A stretch of DNA of 64,000 bases, taken from the NCBI GenBank assembly GCA_019359245.1, contig JAHHHR010000033.1:19915-83914 (forward strand), given 5' to 3'. The position numbers were made by a program, and so were the translations under genes. Positions 1 through 10,183 of this stretch are shown piece by piece. Under the pieces are notes generated by a model. The model had not been told where the DNA came from. It made no database searches and worked only from the letters and a program-made list of their open reading frames with translations. Source of the stretch: Nostoc desertorum CM1-VF14 (GTDB taxonomy: Bacteria; Cyanobacteriota; Cyanobacteriia; Cyanobacteriales; Nostocaceae). Position 1 is the first letter of the stretch, and the number at the start of each line of letters is the position of its first letter.

Positions 1-3000
1 GCTCCGGTTGCCAAATTATTTTCTAGATACAAAATGCCCAGCAACTTACCCTGATGCAAAATCGGGCAGCACAAGATACTCTTGGGCTGTTGTTGTTGAA
101 TATATGGGTCATTAATTAATTGAGGATGTAGCCTGGCATCAATAATCACTACTGGTTGTAAGCTGCGTTTGACGGTATTAATTAAGCCAACTGGCACATC
201 AACCGAGTCTTCAATGGGCTGCGGGTTAAGCAACATTGAGTAAAAATCGACGTGGCCAATTTCTTTGTTCTGTAGAGACGTCATACCAAGGGAAAGCTGT
301 GCTAGCGCCTGAATTAGCAAACGATCTGACTCCAAAAGCATGAACACAGACTTATCGGCTCCGGCATTTTCAATGACGATATGCAGCAATACCGAGAGCA
401 GTTTTTCGAGTTCGATTTCGCCAGAAAGGGTTTGAGAAGCTTTGAGAATGGTAGCTAAATCTAAAGCAACAGAGACGTTGCTAGTACTAGAAGTGGCAAA
501 ACTGCTGGAGGTGATACTCTCCAATGTGAAGATAGTTTCGTTAGTTGAGAGGGGAGAACGGGTTTGTTGGAGAATGGGGGCGAGAAGTTGAGGATAGTGT
601 CGTTCCAAGTCGGCAACTTTGGCTTTAGCTCCCCAGCGAGCATAGCCGTAATAGGCTTGGGTCATGTATTCTTGAGCAATTCGGTTTTTACCCCAGTCGA
701 GGTAAAATTTAGCGGCTAGTTCATTGGCAAGTGCTTCTTCTTGGATGTAGCCGTTTTCTTTGGCTCCAATGATAGCGCGATCATACAAATCTATGGCCTC
801 GGCTTTATTACCTTGTACTCGCTCTCGTTCTGCCTCGACTAAATGAAACTTGTGCAAGAAATTCATCGGTGCATGAGTTGCCCAGTATTTAAGTTTTTCT
901 TGATTGGCAGTAATGCATTCTTTAATTTGCCTTTGCTGCTCTGGGGCTGAAAGTTGCCCAAACCATGCTAATTGGGCTAAAGACTCATAGAAATGAAAGA
1001 TTGGAACATATAAAAAAGCCAGGACAGCATCCAAATACTGTCTTGCTTGCCCAGCCTGTTCTGCGGCTTGTTCAAACTCTGAAAACAAATAGGACACAAC
1101 CAGTTTGTTAATCCACAGCAATGCTAATCCGGTGCGATCGCCTGCTGTTTCATGTAATGGCAGTTGATGCTGTTCATTGTAGGCTGCACCGCTCAACACC
1201 ACCACGTTATCTGCATCCTCCATTAAATTCAGCAGAATTTGTCGAATCATCTGGGAATAAGTCAGAGTTAGATTTTGCTGGAGATGCTTGAGCGCTTCAC
1301 AATATCCGGCAACTTCCGACTCTAGTTGCGTTAAATTCTGTCCGGCAAAATAGGAGTAAAAACCGTAGTTATACGCAGAGTAGCCAGCAAAAGCCAAATC
1401 GCCCCCATCTAGACAACTACAATAGGCAATTTGTAAAGGGTGTAATGTCTCACGCAGGTGCATTTTCCAATGCCTTGTGTATACATAGACTAGTGATAAA
1501 GTTTTCCCCTTCAATTCGGAATTTTGATAATGTGATAGCAGATCGAGGGCTAACTGACCGTATTCGTAACCTAATTCAACCTTGCCGAACACACCACACA
1601 TCAATATTCCATAAGAGGCATAGCTAAAGGTCGAGGTTGACTCATTACCATACACAACAGACAGATAAACCTTTTTTAAAATTATCAGTAAATACAGCAG
1701 TGGCTGAGATAGATAAGTGCAGGGTGCTGCTGATGTCAAAATTCGAGCCGCCGCGAGGATGTTCACATCCCTTGCTTCGTTCAAGTTGAGTAACTCGCCG
1801 GGTAACCTCTCGTTGATCGCATCTGAAACGGTACTAAAGGCAGCCGTCACATCCTCCTGAGTAGGGGTTGTGGGCAGTTCCACTCCCAATTGCTTTAAGA
1901 TGTTAAGCGCCGCCGCGATCGCTTGGGGAAATTGACCTTGGGCAGTGAATGCCTCAATCTTCACCTGATAAACGCTGATTTTATCTAATGGAGTTTTGGC
2001 ATGGTTTAAGACAAGGCAGGCATTGGCTGCCATCTGCTCTAAATCACCGCTTAGATAGGCGGCTTCTGTGGCGACTTGGTGGAGTGCTAAGGTCAACTCA
2101 TACTGATACTGCCAACTGTTTTGGGCGAGCAACCCAATGCCCACCTGAGCATATTTGCAGGCGGCAGTATAAGCAGTTGCCGCTTTTGCCTTGCGACTTG
2201 CCATCAGGTTAAATTGCGCCAATGTTTGACGTTCTGCGGATTGGGCGATTAATTCAGTCGCAACATTAAGTTGACTAACAATTTCAAAAATGCGTTCTTC
2301 CCGGTTGCTTTTGGGGGTGTTAGTCAGAAGTAACTGTCCAATTTTTAGGTGAAAGGGTTGTTTCTGATCAGTGGGAATTAGGGAATATGCCGCTTGTTGT
2401 ACCCGGTCATGTAAAAATCTATATGCAACAAGCTCAGAATTTTCTTGGTCAACTAGTTGATGTTCTTCCCCAATATAAAACTTATAAACCTCACTTTGGG
2501 GTAAAATAAAACCTTCTTGTAAAGCTTTCCATAAACTTGCAGCCGCTTTGATTTGGGATTGTTCAGAAACGATCGCCAACGTTGCCAAATCAAACTGATT
2601 GCCAATACAGGCTGCTAGTTTCAAAATATCTTGAGTGTTGGGTGGCAATTTTTGAAGTTGTTGTGCCATAAATTCCACCACATCATCAGTGAAAGCGATC
2701 GCTCTGACTTGCTCTACATCACACTGCCAAAAACCTGCCTCCCAATCAAAAATAATCAGCCCATCTTCATACAGCGCTTTCAAAAACTGAGTCGTGAAAA
2801 AGGGATTACCTTTTGCTTTTTGATAAACCAACTCCGTCAACGGCACTGCTTGTTCAGGTGTGCAACTGAGGGAATCAGCGATCAAATGGTTTATATCTGC
2901 TTGACTTAAAGCAGCTACAGTCAGAGTATTGATGCAGGAGGATGCCTTTTCAATTTCATCTAGCGTCAACATGAGTGGATGACTTGCAAACACCTCGTTA

Positions 3001-4515
3001 TCGCGGTATGCACCAATAATGAATAGATAGCCGCAATCACTCTGAGTCATCAACAAGTTCAGCAAACTGAGGGATGCTGAATCTGCCCACTGCAAATCAT
3101 CAAGAAACATCACCAACGGATGCTCTCTGGTTGTGAACACCTGAATAAACTTTTGGAACAGTAGATAGAAACGGTTCTGTGCTGCACTACCCGATAGTTC
3201 CGCAATCGTCGGCTGTTTGCCGATTATCTGCTCCAGTTCAGGAATCACCTCGATCAGAACTTGCCCATTCTCTCCAACTGCCGCTAAAATCTTGCTCTGC
3301 CATTGCTTCAGTCGGATATCGCTTTCACTAAGCAACTGTCCTATCAGATCACGAAAGGCTTGTACAAAAGCAGACAGAGGAATGTTGCGGTTGAACTGGT
3401 CATATTTCCCTTTGACGAAGTAGCCGTTCCACCGGACAATCGGCTTATGCACTTCATTAACGATTGCAGTTTTGCCAATGCCAGAGGAACCTGCCACCAG
3501 CATCAGTTCGGAGCCACCATTGGCAACATGACCAAATGCCTCCAGTAACGTTTGGACTTCCGATTCCCGTCCGTAGAGTTTTTCGGGTATGAGAAAGCGA
3601 TCGCTGATATCGCGCTGTCCCAAATCAAACCAGGTGTGCTTGCCTGTTTTTTGCCACTCCCCTAGGCAGGTCACTAAGTCATGCTTAAGCCCTATAGCAC
3701 TCTGATAGCGGTCTTCGGCATTTTTCGCCATCAGTTTACGGATAATTTCACCCAGCATCAAGGGCAAATCGGGGTTGAAATCGTAGACGAAGGGTGGAAG
3801 CTTTGCAATGTGGCAATGCACCAACTCCATCGGTTCATGGGACTTAAAAGGCAATTGCCCGCTTAGTAATTCAAAGAAAGTCACACCTAATGAATAGAAG
3901 TCGCTGCGGTAGTCAATGCCCCTGTTCATCCGTCCAGTCTGTTCTGGCGATAAATACGCTAGGGTTCCCTCCAGTCCGTTGGGATTTTGAATCTCCTGGG
4001 TTTCTCGTGGTAGAAGCGAGGCAATACTGAAGTCAATCAGCTTGATTTGTTTCGTCTCAGGGTGAATTAAGATGTTGGCTGGTTTAATGTCTTTGTGAAT
4101 GACGCGCTGTTGATGCAACTGGTTTAAAGTGTCAAGCAGTTGTAAAGCAATGGGTAAGAATTGCTCTAATGTCAGTCTTTTTCCTTGGGTAAATTCCCGT
4201 AAGGAAATGCCACCAAAGTCTTCTATGACTAGGGCGTAGCCATTATGATAGGCTTCCAGGCTGTAGGGTTTGATAATGCCTGGAATATCTAGGTTTTTAG
4301 CGATCGCATATTGGTTGCAAAACTGTACTAATTCGCTAAAACTTGGGTATTCTCGTTTTAAGAGCTTGATGACAACTGGCAGGCGTTGGCGAAGCCCACC
4401 GAAGGTATCGCATTCTCGTACTGCCCGATACACTTGGGTACGAGAACCTGAATAAAGCTGTTCTATAATTTGGTAGCCAGCAAGCCTTAAAGTTCCATCA
4501 AGTTTGGCGCTCATA
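1..4515 (-). CDS. Giant Ser/Thr protein kinase-AAA ATPase-TPR-GAF signalling protein (3' end outside window)
   Basis: The frame is open from an ATG at 4513-4515 to the window edge (1505 codons, no stop), so the C-terminus is missing. Residues about 10-270 form a eukaryotic-type Ser/Thr kinase domain: VVIKLL holds the ATP lysine, the catalytic loop reads VIHKDIKPANIL (HKD, not HRD), and the metal-binding motif is DFS rather than DFG. A P-loop ATPase follows, with Walker A AGSSGIGKT near residue 342 and Walker B VMFLDDLQWAD near 470. A long helical TPR-like region spans about 700-1250, and a GAF-type sensor begins near 1340. In known family members a histidine kinase usually follows, which cannot be seen here. 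Such cyanobacterial 'multi-kinases' are cytoplasmic sensors of unknown input. Residues about 33-47 look like an in-frame dispersed-repeat insertion. Confidence 0.93.
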
Positions 4516-4776
4516 AATTTTTACGAGAATTCCTGTGTATTAAGGTTAGAATTCCCTGGACAATCTCTTGCTTAACAAACGTTACAAAACTTGTATTGGG
4601 CATTAGAGGCAGCACAGGAGACAGAAGCCAGGAAAGCACTTTATGTAGATATGGCGATCGCTTTTTAATCGCTTCCCAAAATAATATCTGAACTCACGTT
4701 AACGAGTATTTGATACTCATAAATGAGTCTTTAAATACTCGCAAACGCATGATTACTCTCTTTGCCCCCTGCCTCC

Positions 4777-4922
4777 CAATACGGTTCGGATAAGCAGGGG
4801 AGGCAGGGGAGGCAGGGGAGGGAAGAGAGTTATTATTAAGCAATTTCTCTTCCCCTGCTTCTCTTCTCCCCCTGCTCCCCCTGCTCGCCTCAACAGATAA
4901 CTCTCTTAACCGAACCGTATTG
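4777..4922. repeat. 146-bp inverted-repeat element (MITE-like) in the kinase/MBL spacer
   Basis: The left end caatacggttcggataag (4777-4794) and right end cttaaccgaaccgtattg (4905-4922) are inverted copies matching at 17 of 18 positions. The interior is built from GGGGAGGCA and CCCCTGCTC runs that can also pair with each other. No ORF lies inside. The rest of the 4516-4951 spacer holds nothing I can name except a CCCCCTGC run at 4923-4950. Confidence 0.6.
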
Positions 4923-4951
4923 CCCTGCCCCCTGCCCCCTGCCCCCTGCCT

Positions 4952-5686
4952 CTAAAGCAGAGGCTGTATCCGTAGCAAAGCTGATAAATCTAGAGAAGCA
5001 AGGTGTTGATAAGCCTGATCTATGAAACGCTTGCCTCTGAGAAAACCTGTGTTAGCTCCCGGACAAATGTATCTGAGAGTTTCTGGTGTAAAACGTTCTA
5101 ATAGTAATCGAAGACTGTTAATTTGCCTTGGCCAATGAAAGGTTTTGGCTGTCCGTAATGGTACTGGTTCACCCTGCTGGTTAGGGACTAAATGGCGACC
5201 AGAAAACAATATACCTCCAAGTTCGCTGTAGTATAAGCAAGATGAGCCGGGAGAATGGCCTGGTGTCCAAATCACTTGTGTTGATACATCAAGCGTAAAT
5301 TCCTGTTTAAAGGTAGTTAAGGTTAAGCCTGGTAATAAATAAGCTTCTTGCTCTTGAATCAAGACTTCGCAGCCAAAGGTTTGCTGAATTTCAGCAGTTT
5401 TGCCAATAGCGCCTCGATGGGTGAGGAATAACCAACGCACGCCTCCATGCGCTCCTAAAAAATCTTGATTTGTTTGGTCTAGGGCAGGGCAGTCGATGAG
5501 GATATTGCCTTCATTTCTTACAATAAGATAAGAGGTTCCCCCTAATGTGTCCCGATTGGGTGGAAAAGCAAAAATGCTCTCTTGTGCGAAGTCCGATTGC
5601 AGGGAACCTCCGCTAGGAACTTCGTCAGGAAAGACAGCCCGTGGTGGCTTAGTTGTATTACTTGGCACTTGAGGTAAAGGACACAT
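4952..5686 (-). CDS. Metallo-beta-lactamase-fold protein with degenerate metal motif
   Basis: This 244-aa protein has the beta-lactamase-fold layout: SYLIVRNEGNILIDCP near residues 52-67, FLTHRGAIGK where the HxHxDH motif should be, TPGHSPGS near 140, and LFSGRHL where GD is usual. The first zinc motif retains only TH, and the metal-bridging Asp position appears to be Arg. The later His of TPGH remains. In known family members these residues bind two zinc or iron ions for hydrolysis, so this protein is either inactive as a hydrolase or uses a different site. Length is normal for a stand-alone domain. It is a single-gene unit between repeat-rich spacers. Family is confident; substrate is unknown. 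Confidence 0.8.
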   Translation of the reverse strand: MCPLPQVPSNTTKPPRAVFPDEVPSGGSLQSDFAQESIFAFPPNRDTLGGTSYLIVRNEGNILIDCPALDQTNQDFLGAHGGVRWLFLTHRGAIGKTAEIQQTFGCEVLIQEQEAYLLPGLTLTTFKQEFTLDVSTQVIWTPGHSPGSSCLYYSELGGILFSGRHLVPNQQGEPVPLRTAKTFHWPRQINSLRLLLERFTPETLRYICPGANTGFLRGKRFIDQAYQHLASLDLSALLRIQPLL

Positions 5687-5810
5687 GATAAAAAAGCCGA
5701 AACTGAGGAGTTGTGGACAATCTGGTTACAGTGTGGAAATTCTAAAGAACTGAAACTTGAGCGTTAACTAGCACTGTTAACCATTGTGATTCATGAGGCA
5801 GGAGGTCACT

Positions 5811-5857
5811 AGCGCAGCCGTAAAGCTTGCGGCATAGCTACGCTTCGGGCGCAGCCT
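5811..5857. repeat. Small dispersed palindromic repeat
   Basis: The sequence from 5811 contains GCGCAGCCGTAAAGCTTGC and the complementary GCTTCGGGCGCAGCC, a typical Nostoc-type interspersed repeat. It sits in the 5687-6170 spacer. That spacer also has a hairpin cccacacttttaaacgtggg near 5890-5910 and inverted AGGCAGGAGGCAGGAG runs at about 5872-5887 and 6021-6037. No gene was seen in the spacer. Confidence 0.55.
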
Positions 5858-6170
5858 AAGAAGAGAAGTGAGGCAGGAGGCAGGAGTAACCCACACTTTT
5901 AAACGTGGGATTTAGGTTGTAAAAGCTTTACATCTCACGGCACTTTCTGCTAGAGATAATTCTTCTTTCTTTTAAACTGGGTTTTTGATCCAGAACTAAA
6001 GTTTTCATTGATAACTCTTTCCTCCTGCCTCCTGCCTGGTTGTTGAGTGTAGTCCAAACACTGCCTCCTGCCTTCTCTTAAAAAATTGGGATTTGAGGTC
6101 TACCTTGTAGTTAATGCTATGGTGCTGAGGCTACTGGTTGGGCGTTTTGTCAAAATTACTGAACGATAAC

Positions 6171-7691
6171 ATGGCATTTTGGTTTCTGTTTATTCTCCTA
6201 CTGGGGCTAGCTACTTATCTAATGGTGCAGCACAGCGTCGCTCACATCACCCGGACGCCAGTATGGTTGTTGTGGCTGGTTTTAATGACACCAGCATTTC
6301 TGTTAAGTGGATGGACGTTGATATACGGGGCGAAACAACCTCCGCCGTCAGCGCTGATTATTTGGTCGTTATTTATCTCCACACTGTTGTATTGGACGTT
6401 ATTTCAATGGGGGCGTCGAGCGCCAAGAGATACACAGGCCCAAACCCAAACCCAAGCCCCAAACTCACAGCCGACTATCCAGCCTATTGCAGAACCAATA
6501 GTGCGTCCCATTGAGCCAACGGAAGAAACTCAACTGCGAAATTGTTTTCCTTGGTCTGTATACTACGTTCAAAATATTGAGTATCGACCACAAGCCGTAA
6601 TTTGCCGTGGCCAGTTGCGAACTAAAGCCAGCAACGCCTACCAGCAGATTAAGACTAATATTGAAGCACAATTTGGCGATCGCTTCCTGCTGATCTTTCA
6701 AGAAGGTTTTAATGGCAAACCTTTCTTTGTGCTGGTTCCTAATACTCAAGCTGCTAAACAGGCAAATACACCACAGCGCGAGCAAGAACGATTAACTCGA
6801 CCAGGATTAGCACTTCTACTACTGGTAGCTACTTTGGTAACTACTACTTTGGTGGGTGTGGAAATTGCTGGTGTTTCTCTTCCGTCTCTATGGGAAGTTG
6901 GCTCTTTGTTCAAAGTTCTATCTAACCCAGATGTTCTATTCAAGGGATTGCCCTATGCTTTAGGACTAATGACTATTTTGGGCATTCATGAACTTGGGCA
7001 TTATTTGACGGCTAGATTCTACAAGATTCGCTCGACGTTGCCTTACTTTATTCCCATACCTTTCTTCTTGGGAACTTTTGGTGCATTTATTCAGATGCGT
7101 AGTCCCATTCCCAACCGCAAAGCTTTATTTGACATTAGTATTGCTGGGCCAATTGCAGGCTTTGTCGCGACTTTGCCATTACTAATATGGGGCTTGGCTC
7201 ATTCTGACGTGGTTTCTATCAGTGAAAAAACCCGACTTTTAAATCCTGATGCCCTTAATCCCAAGTATTCCATCTTATTAGCGCTACTCTCGAAGTTAGC
7301 TTTGGGTAGTCAGTTAACAGCACAATCAGCCCTTGATTTGCATCCAGTTGCAGTAGCTGGTTTTTTGGGACTAATTGTTACAGCCTTAAATTTAATGCCT
7401 GTGGGACAACTAGACGGAGGCCACATTGTCCATGCAATGTTTGGACAACGAACTGCGATTGTCATTGGTCAAATTGCTCGTGTGTTGTTGCTATTACTGG
7501 CTTTAATCAGAGAAGAATTTTTGGTGTGGGCGATTATCTTATTATTTATGCCATTGATTGATGAACCTGCGCTGAATGATGTCACTGAATTGGATAACAA
7601 ACGTGACATTTTGGGATTACTGGCAATGGCTTTGCTGATTGTAATTATTTTGCCATTACCACAGGCGATCGCTAACTTTTTGCAAATTTAA
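6171..7691 (+). CDS. Site-2-type intramembrane metalloprotease (M50)
   Basis: This multi-spanning membrane protein has the zinc protease motif HELGH at about residues 273-277 within GIHELGHYLTARF. The second conserved motif is MPVGQLDGGH near residue 409, whose Asp is the third zinc ligand. The N-terminus carries three or four predicted membrane helices, followed by a soluble insert (about residues 90-210). The layout matches the EGY1/Slr0643-like cyanobacterial and plastid proteases that cut transmembrane substrates. I chose ATG at 6171 because it opens on a hydrophobic helix; an upstream TTG (6138) in frame would add 11 residues. The gene is convergent with the bilin lyase downstream. Substrate unknown. 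Confidence 0.9.
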   Translation: MAFWFLFILLLGLATYLMVQHSVAHITRTPVWLLWLVLMTPAFLLSGWTLIYGAKQPPPSALIIWSLFISTLLYWTLFQWGRRAPRDTQAQTQTQAPNSQPTIQPIAEPIVRPIEPTEETQLRNCFPWSVYYVQNIEYRPQAVICRGQLRTKASNAYQQIKTNIEAQFGDRFLLIFQEGFNGKPFFVLVPNTQAAKQANTPQREQERLTRPGLALLLLVATLVTTTLVGVEIAGVSLPSLWEVGSLFKVLSNPDVLFKGLPYALGLMTILGIHELGHYLTARFYKIRSTLPYFIPIPFFLGTFGAFIQMRSPIPNRKALFDISIAGPIAGFVATLPLLIWGLAHSDVVSISEKTRLLNPDALNPKYSILLALLSKLALGSQLTAQSALDLHPVAVAGFLGLIVTALNLMPVGQLDGGHIVHAMFGQRTAIVIGQIARVLLLLLALIREEFLVWAIILLFMPLIDEPALNDVTELDNKRDILGLLAMALLIVIILPLPQAIANFLQI

Positions 7692-7869
7692 AAAGTATCA
7701 ACGCAGCGAGAAAATATATCTAAATTTTCCCAACTATGGAATTAACCATAGCTTGGTATTTTTTTGTTTAAAGCAAAAAATCGCTTCTGGGCAAACAATT
7801 CCTCTGTTTTATGCTATGGCGGTGAGAGCAAAAGAATTAATATAGCGGACTTTGGTGCAATAAAATCTG

Positions 7870-7942
7870 AACCTCACCCCGTATTTGCTTATGCAAATAC
7901 TCCCCTCTTGTTAGCAAGGAAAGAGGGGTTGGAGGTGAGGTT
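7870..7942. terminator. Nested hairpin between convergent genes
   Basis: AACCTCACC (7870-7878) pairs with GGTGAGGTT (7934-7942), and CCCCTCTT (7902-7909) pairs with AAGAGGGG (7921-7928). The structure sits between the ends of the M50 protease gene and the bilin lyase gene, so it may act as a bidirectional terminator. No clear U-tract follows it. Confidence 0.5.
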
Positions 7943-7970
7943 TAAATAGGGAGGATATGTTCTATTGCAA

Positions 7971-8537
7971 CTAACTCGATACTGAATTAGCCGCCTCGGA
8001 AGCCTTCGCAGCAGGTGGAAAGCCACCCATGCGAATCTCAGAAGTGAAGGAAGTGATACTAAATCCACCAAAACTCTTGAGGACATTTGCCCGCATTCGC
8101 AAATTGGGGCTAGCAAACCACAGACGCTCCTCTGACCTCATGGTTTCATCTTCTGTAGTTAGGATCAAGGCACCATCACTGTCAAATTTATAGTGTCCAG
8201 CAACTGGGGTTTTCTTGGCATCAACTATTTCCCGGAGTAACTTACCTTGCCCTGGATTGTTCGCATCAGGTACGGAAACTAACACAGTTGAGCCACTGTG
8301 TTTTGTTTGATCCTTTTCCATTGTGCCGTTCCAGGTAATCTTGGTAGCACAAGAAGCGGAGCTAGGATTAATTTCGTACTGTTGACACAGTTTTATCACT
8401 TCTGGATCATCTACTGCTAGCGTCTCAATGATGATGTCTGACTTACTATGTTCAGATTGCTTAAAAGCCAAATGTTGACTAGTCCGATGAGAAAACCATT
8501 TACCAGCGCTTAACTGAAAAAACTCTTCAATATTCAT
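7971..8537 (-). CDS. Phycobiliprotein lyase, CpcS/CpeS family
   Basis: The 188-aa product opens with MNIEEFFQLSAGKWFSHRTS, the typical start of CpcS/CpeS (T-type lipocalin-like) bilin lyases. It contains the conserved RSEERLWFASPNLRMR block (about residues 130-145) and ends its core with TSEIRMGG. Family members carry phycocyanobilin to a cysteine (usually Cys-84) of allophycocyanin or phycocyanin beta subunits, some as a heterodimer with a sister subunit. I cannot tell CpcS from CpcU/CpeS by eye. A HEAT-repeat protein of the phycobilisome-linked type lies next to it on the same strand, 72 bp upstream, so the two may share a transcript. Confidence 0.85.
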   Translation of the reverse strand: MNIEEFFQLSAGKWFSHRTSQHLAFKQSEHSKSDIIIETLAVDDPEVIKLCQQYEINPSSASCATKITWNGTMEKDQTKHSGSTVLVSVPDANNPGQGKLLREIVDAKKTPVAGHYKFDSDGALILTTEDETMRSEERLWFASPNLRMRANVLKSFGGFSITSFTSEIRMGGFPPAAKASEAANSVSS

Positions 8538-8609
8538 GAATGAAATTACCCTGCATCAAAATGCTAAAATTCGTACTTAATTATTAAAAGGTAGCAGGAG
8601 GCTGTAATA

Positions 8610-9290
8610 TTATGCTTGATTATTTATTTCCTCAAGCTTCTTGAGGCCAATTCTGGCTGCCTCAGCAACGTTGAAATGATTGTCTTTTTCTAAGTATTTT
8701 AAAGCTGAGATACTCTTGGGAGTGGGAAGATTTCCCAAGGCTTCTGCCAAACGCTGCCTGACTAACCAATCATCTGATTGGGCGAAGCGCAAGATATTAT
8801 CAACAGACTCAATGTCTTGAATTTCTCCCAGTGCAGAGATTGCAGCTTGTTGCAACACAACTTCTTTGCTATCTAATGCCTGAAGAAGAATTTGACGGGC
8901 ACGAGGGTCTTTAATGTTACCTAAAGAAACAGCTGCACTAAATCGTACTAGCCAATCAGTATCTTCATAAAAGGCCCGTGAAAGTACTTCAAAGGCTCTA
9001 GCATCACCCAAATATCCTAAAGCACCGGCGGCATCAGCGCGAATCCCATAATCAGGGTCATTTTCGAGAATTCTTACCAAAATTGAATAACATTCTGGCG
9101 TTGGCTTGATTCCAAGGGCAAATATTGCCATTGATCGCAGTTGCAAAGACTCGTCATCTAGTACCTTTTTAATCAAAGGAACTGCATCTTCAGGAGAGAC
9201 ATGACGCAGATTGGCAAGGGCTACCATGCGATCGCGTAAATTCGGACTTTCTAACTGAGTAGAAATTTCTTGTAAGCTTAGAGCTGCCAT
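8610..9290 (-). CDS. HEAT-repeat protein, NblB/CpcE-like
   Basis: The 226-aa protein is almost entirely HEAT repeats of about 31 residues, with signatures such as LRSMAIFALGI, IRADAAGALGYLGD, VRFSAAVSLGNI and VRQRLAEALGNL. There is no signal peptide or membrane helix. Length and repeat style match NblB (phycobilisome degradation) and the CpcE/CpcF bilin-lyase subunits. The bilin lyase gene next door supports a role in phycobilisome chemistry. A general HEAT scaffold is the alternative; exact function is inferred only. Confidence 0.75.
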   Translation of the reverse strand: MAALSLQEISTQLESPNLRDRMVALANLRHVSPEDAVPLIKKVLDDESLQLRSMAIFALGIKPTPECYSILVRILENDPDYGIRADAAGALGYLGDARAFEVLSRAFYEDTDWLVRFSAAVSLGNIKDPRARQILLQALDSKEVVLQQAAISALGEIQDIESVDNILRFAQSDDWLVRQRLAEALGNLPTPKSISALKYLEKDNHFNVAEAARIGLKKLEEINNQA

Positions 9291-9482
9291 TTAGTTCAAA
9301 GCGTTTTCTTTACTTATCTTAATTTACCTGATCCGTTCATCAGGCTGTTGCCATAGTGAAGTAGGAGTTTGGCGACTTTACAAAATAGTTCAATTATGAT
9401 TTAAAAAGAAACAAATATTACTTTTCGCTAGATTGTGTAACGAATTTAGCCCTCAGATACATATTTAGACTAGCTTTTAAAA

Positions 9483-9569
9483 CGGAGAGGGAGAGATTCG
9501 AACTCTCGTAGACGTTTCCACCTAACAGACTTTCCAGGTCTGCGCCTTAAACCACTCGGCCACCTCTCC
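9483..9569 (-). tRNA. tRNA-Ser (GGA)
   Basis: Read on the minus strand, the acceptor arms GGAGAGG and CCTCTCC pair with discriminator G (9483). The anticodon stem CAGAC/GTCTG encloses the loop CTGGAAA, giving anticodon GGA (serine, UCC/UCU codons). A long variable arm and the T-loop GTTCGAATC are present, as expected for a class II tRNA. The 3' CCA is not encoded. Confidence 0.97.
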
Positions 9570-9675
9570 AGGTGCCACAAGTTACGATCATACTATAGAA
9601 TCCCAGAAAATGCAAAGATAAAGAAAGATATTTTAGATTGAATCTAAAAGTCCTAATCCCAAAACGCAAATCCAG

Positions 9676-10044
9676 ATGTCCCGTACATACACAATTAGAG
9701 TTCGCGATCGCGCCACTGGCAAAACACACACCCTACAAGTCCCAGAAGACCGCTACATCCTGCACACTGCTGAGAAACAAGGGGCAGAACTGCCGTTTTC
9801 TTGCCGTAATGGGGCTTGCACCACTTGTGCAGTGAGAGTTTTATCGGGAGAAATTTACCAACCGGAGGCGATCGGATTGTCGCCACATTTACGTCAACAA
9901 GGTTATGCCTTGTTGTGTGTGAGTTACCCTCGTTCTGACTTGGAGGTAGAGACACAAGACGAAGATGAAGTCTACGAACTCCAGTTTGGCCGCTATTTTG
10001 CTAGGGGAAAAGTTAAAGCGGGTTTACCGTTAGATGAGGAATAA
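9676..10044 (+). CDS. [2Fe-2S] ferredoxin with C-terminal extension (FdC2-like)
   Basis: This 122-aa soluble protein has a plant-type [2Fe-2S] site, CRNGACTTC near residues 43-51, with the fourth Cys in LLCVSYP near residue 80. It is longer than the photosynthetic ferredoxin PetF (about 97 aa). The extra tail, QFGRYFARGKVKAGLP, resembles the extension of FdC2-type ferredoxins of cyanobacteria and chloroplasts. It is likely an electron carrier with a specialised partner rather than the main PSI acceptor. It stands alone, about 100 bp after the divergent tRNA-Ser. Confidence 0.88.
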   Translation: MSRTYTIRVRDRATGKTHTLQVPEDRYILHTAEKQGAELPFSCRNGACTTCAVRVLSGEIYQPEAIGLSPHLRQQGYALLCVSYPRSDLEVETQDEDEVYELQFGRYFARGKVKAGLPLDEE

Positions 10045-10069
10045 GGGACTTCCAACTAAAAAAATACCC

Positions 10070-10168
10070 CATCCCTGCGGGACGCTACGCGTAGCTTGCT
10101 TCCCCAAAGGGGAGCAGGGGCAGGAGGCATGAGGCAAGAGGTTCTGGTCGCTATGTGCGGCAGCGACC
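10070..10168. repeat. Dispersed repeat plus hairpin upstream of the nuclease gene
   Basis: 10078-10100 carries the GGGACGCTACGCGTAGC repeat. At 10146-10168, GGTCGCT and AGCGACC form a 7-bp hairpin ending just before the AGGAG ribosome-binding site of the next gene. The hairpin could influence translation, but nothing proves it. Confidence 0.45.
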
Positions 10169-10183
10169 ATAGGAGAATTTGTG

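Noticed and set aside
1988..3548. Plus-strand ORFs inside the giant kinase gene
   Set aside because: The minus strand is open for over 1500 codons with clear kinase and ATPase motifs, so these are shadows.
7764..7949. 61-codon ORF between the M50 protease and the bilin lyase
   Set aside because: Its second half is the hairpin that lies between two convergent genes; no conserved sequence.
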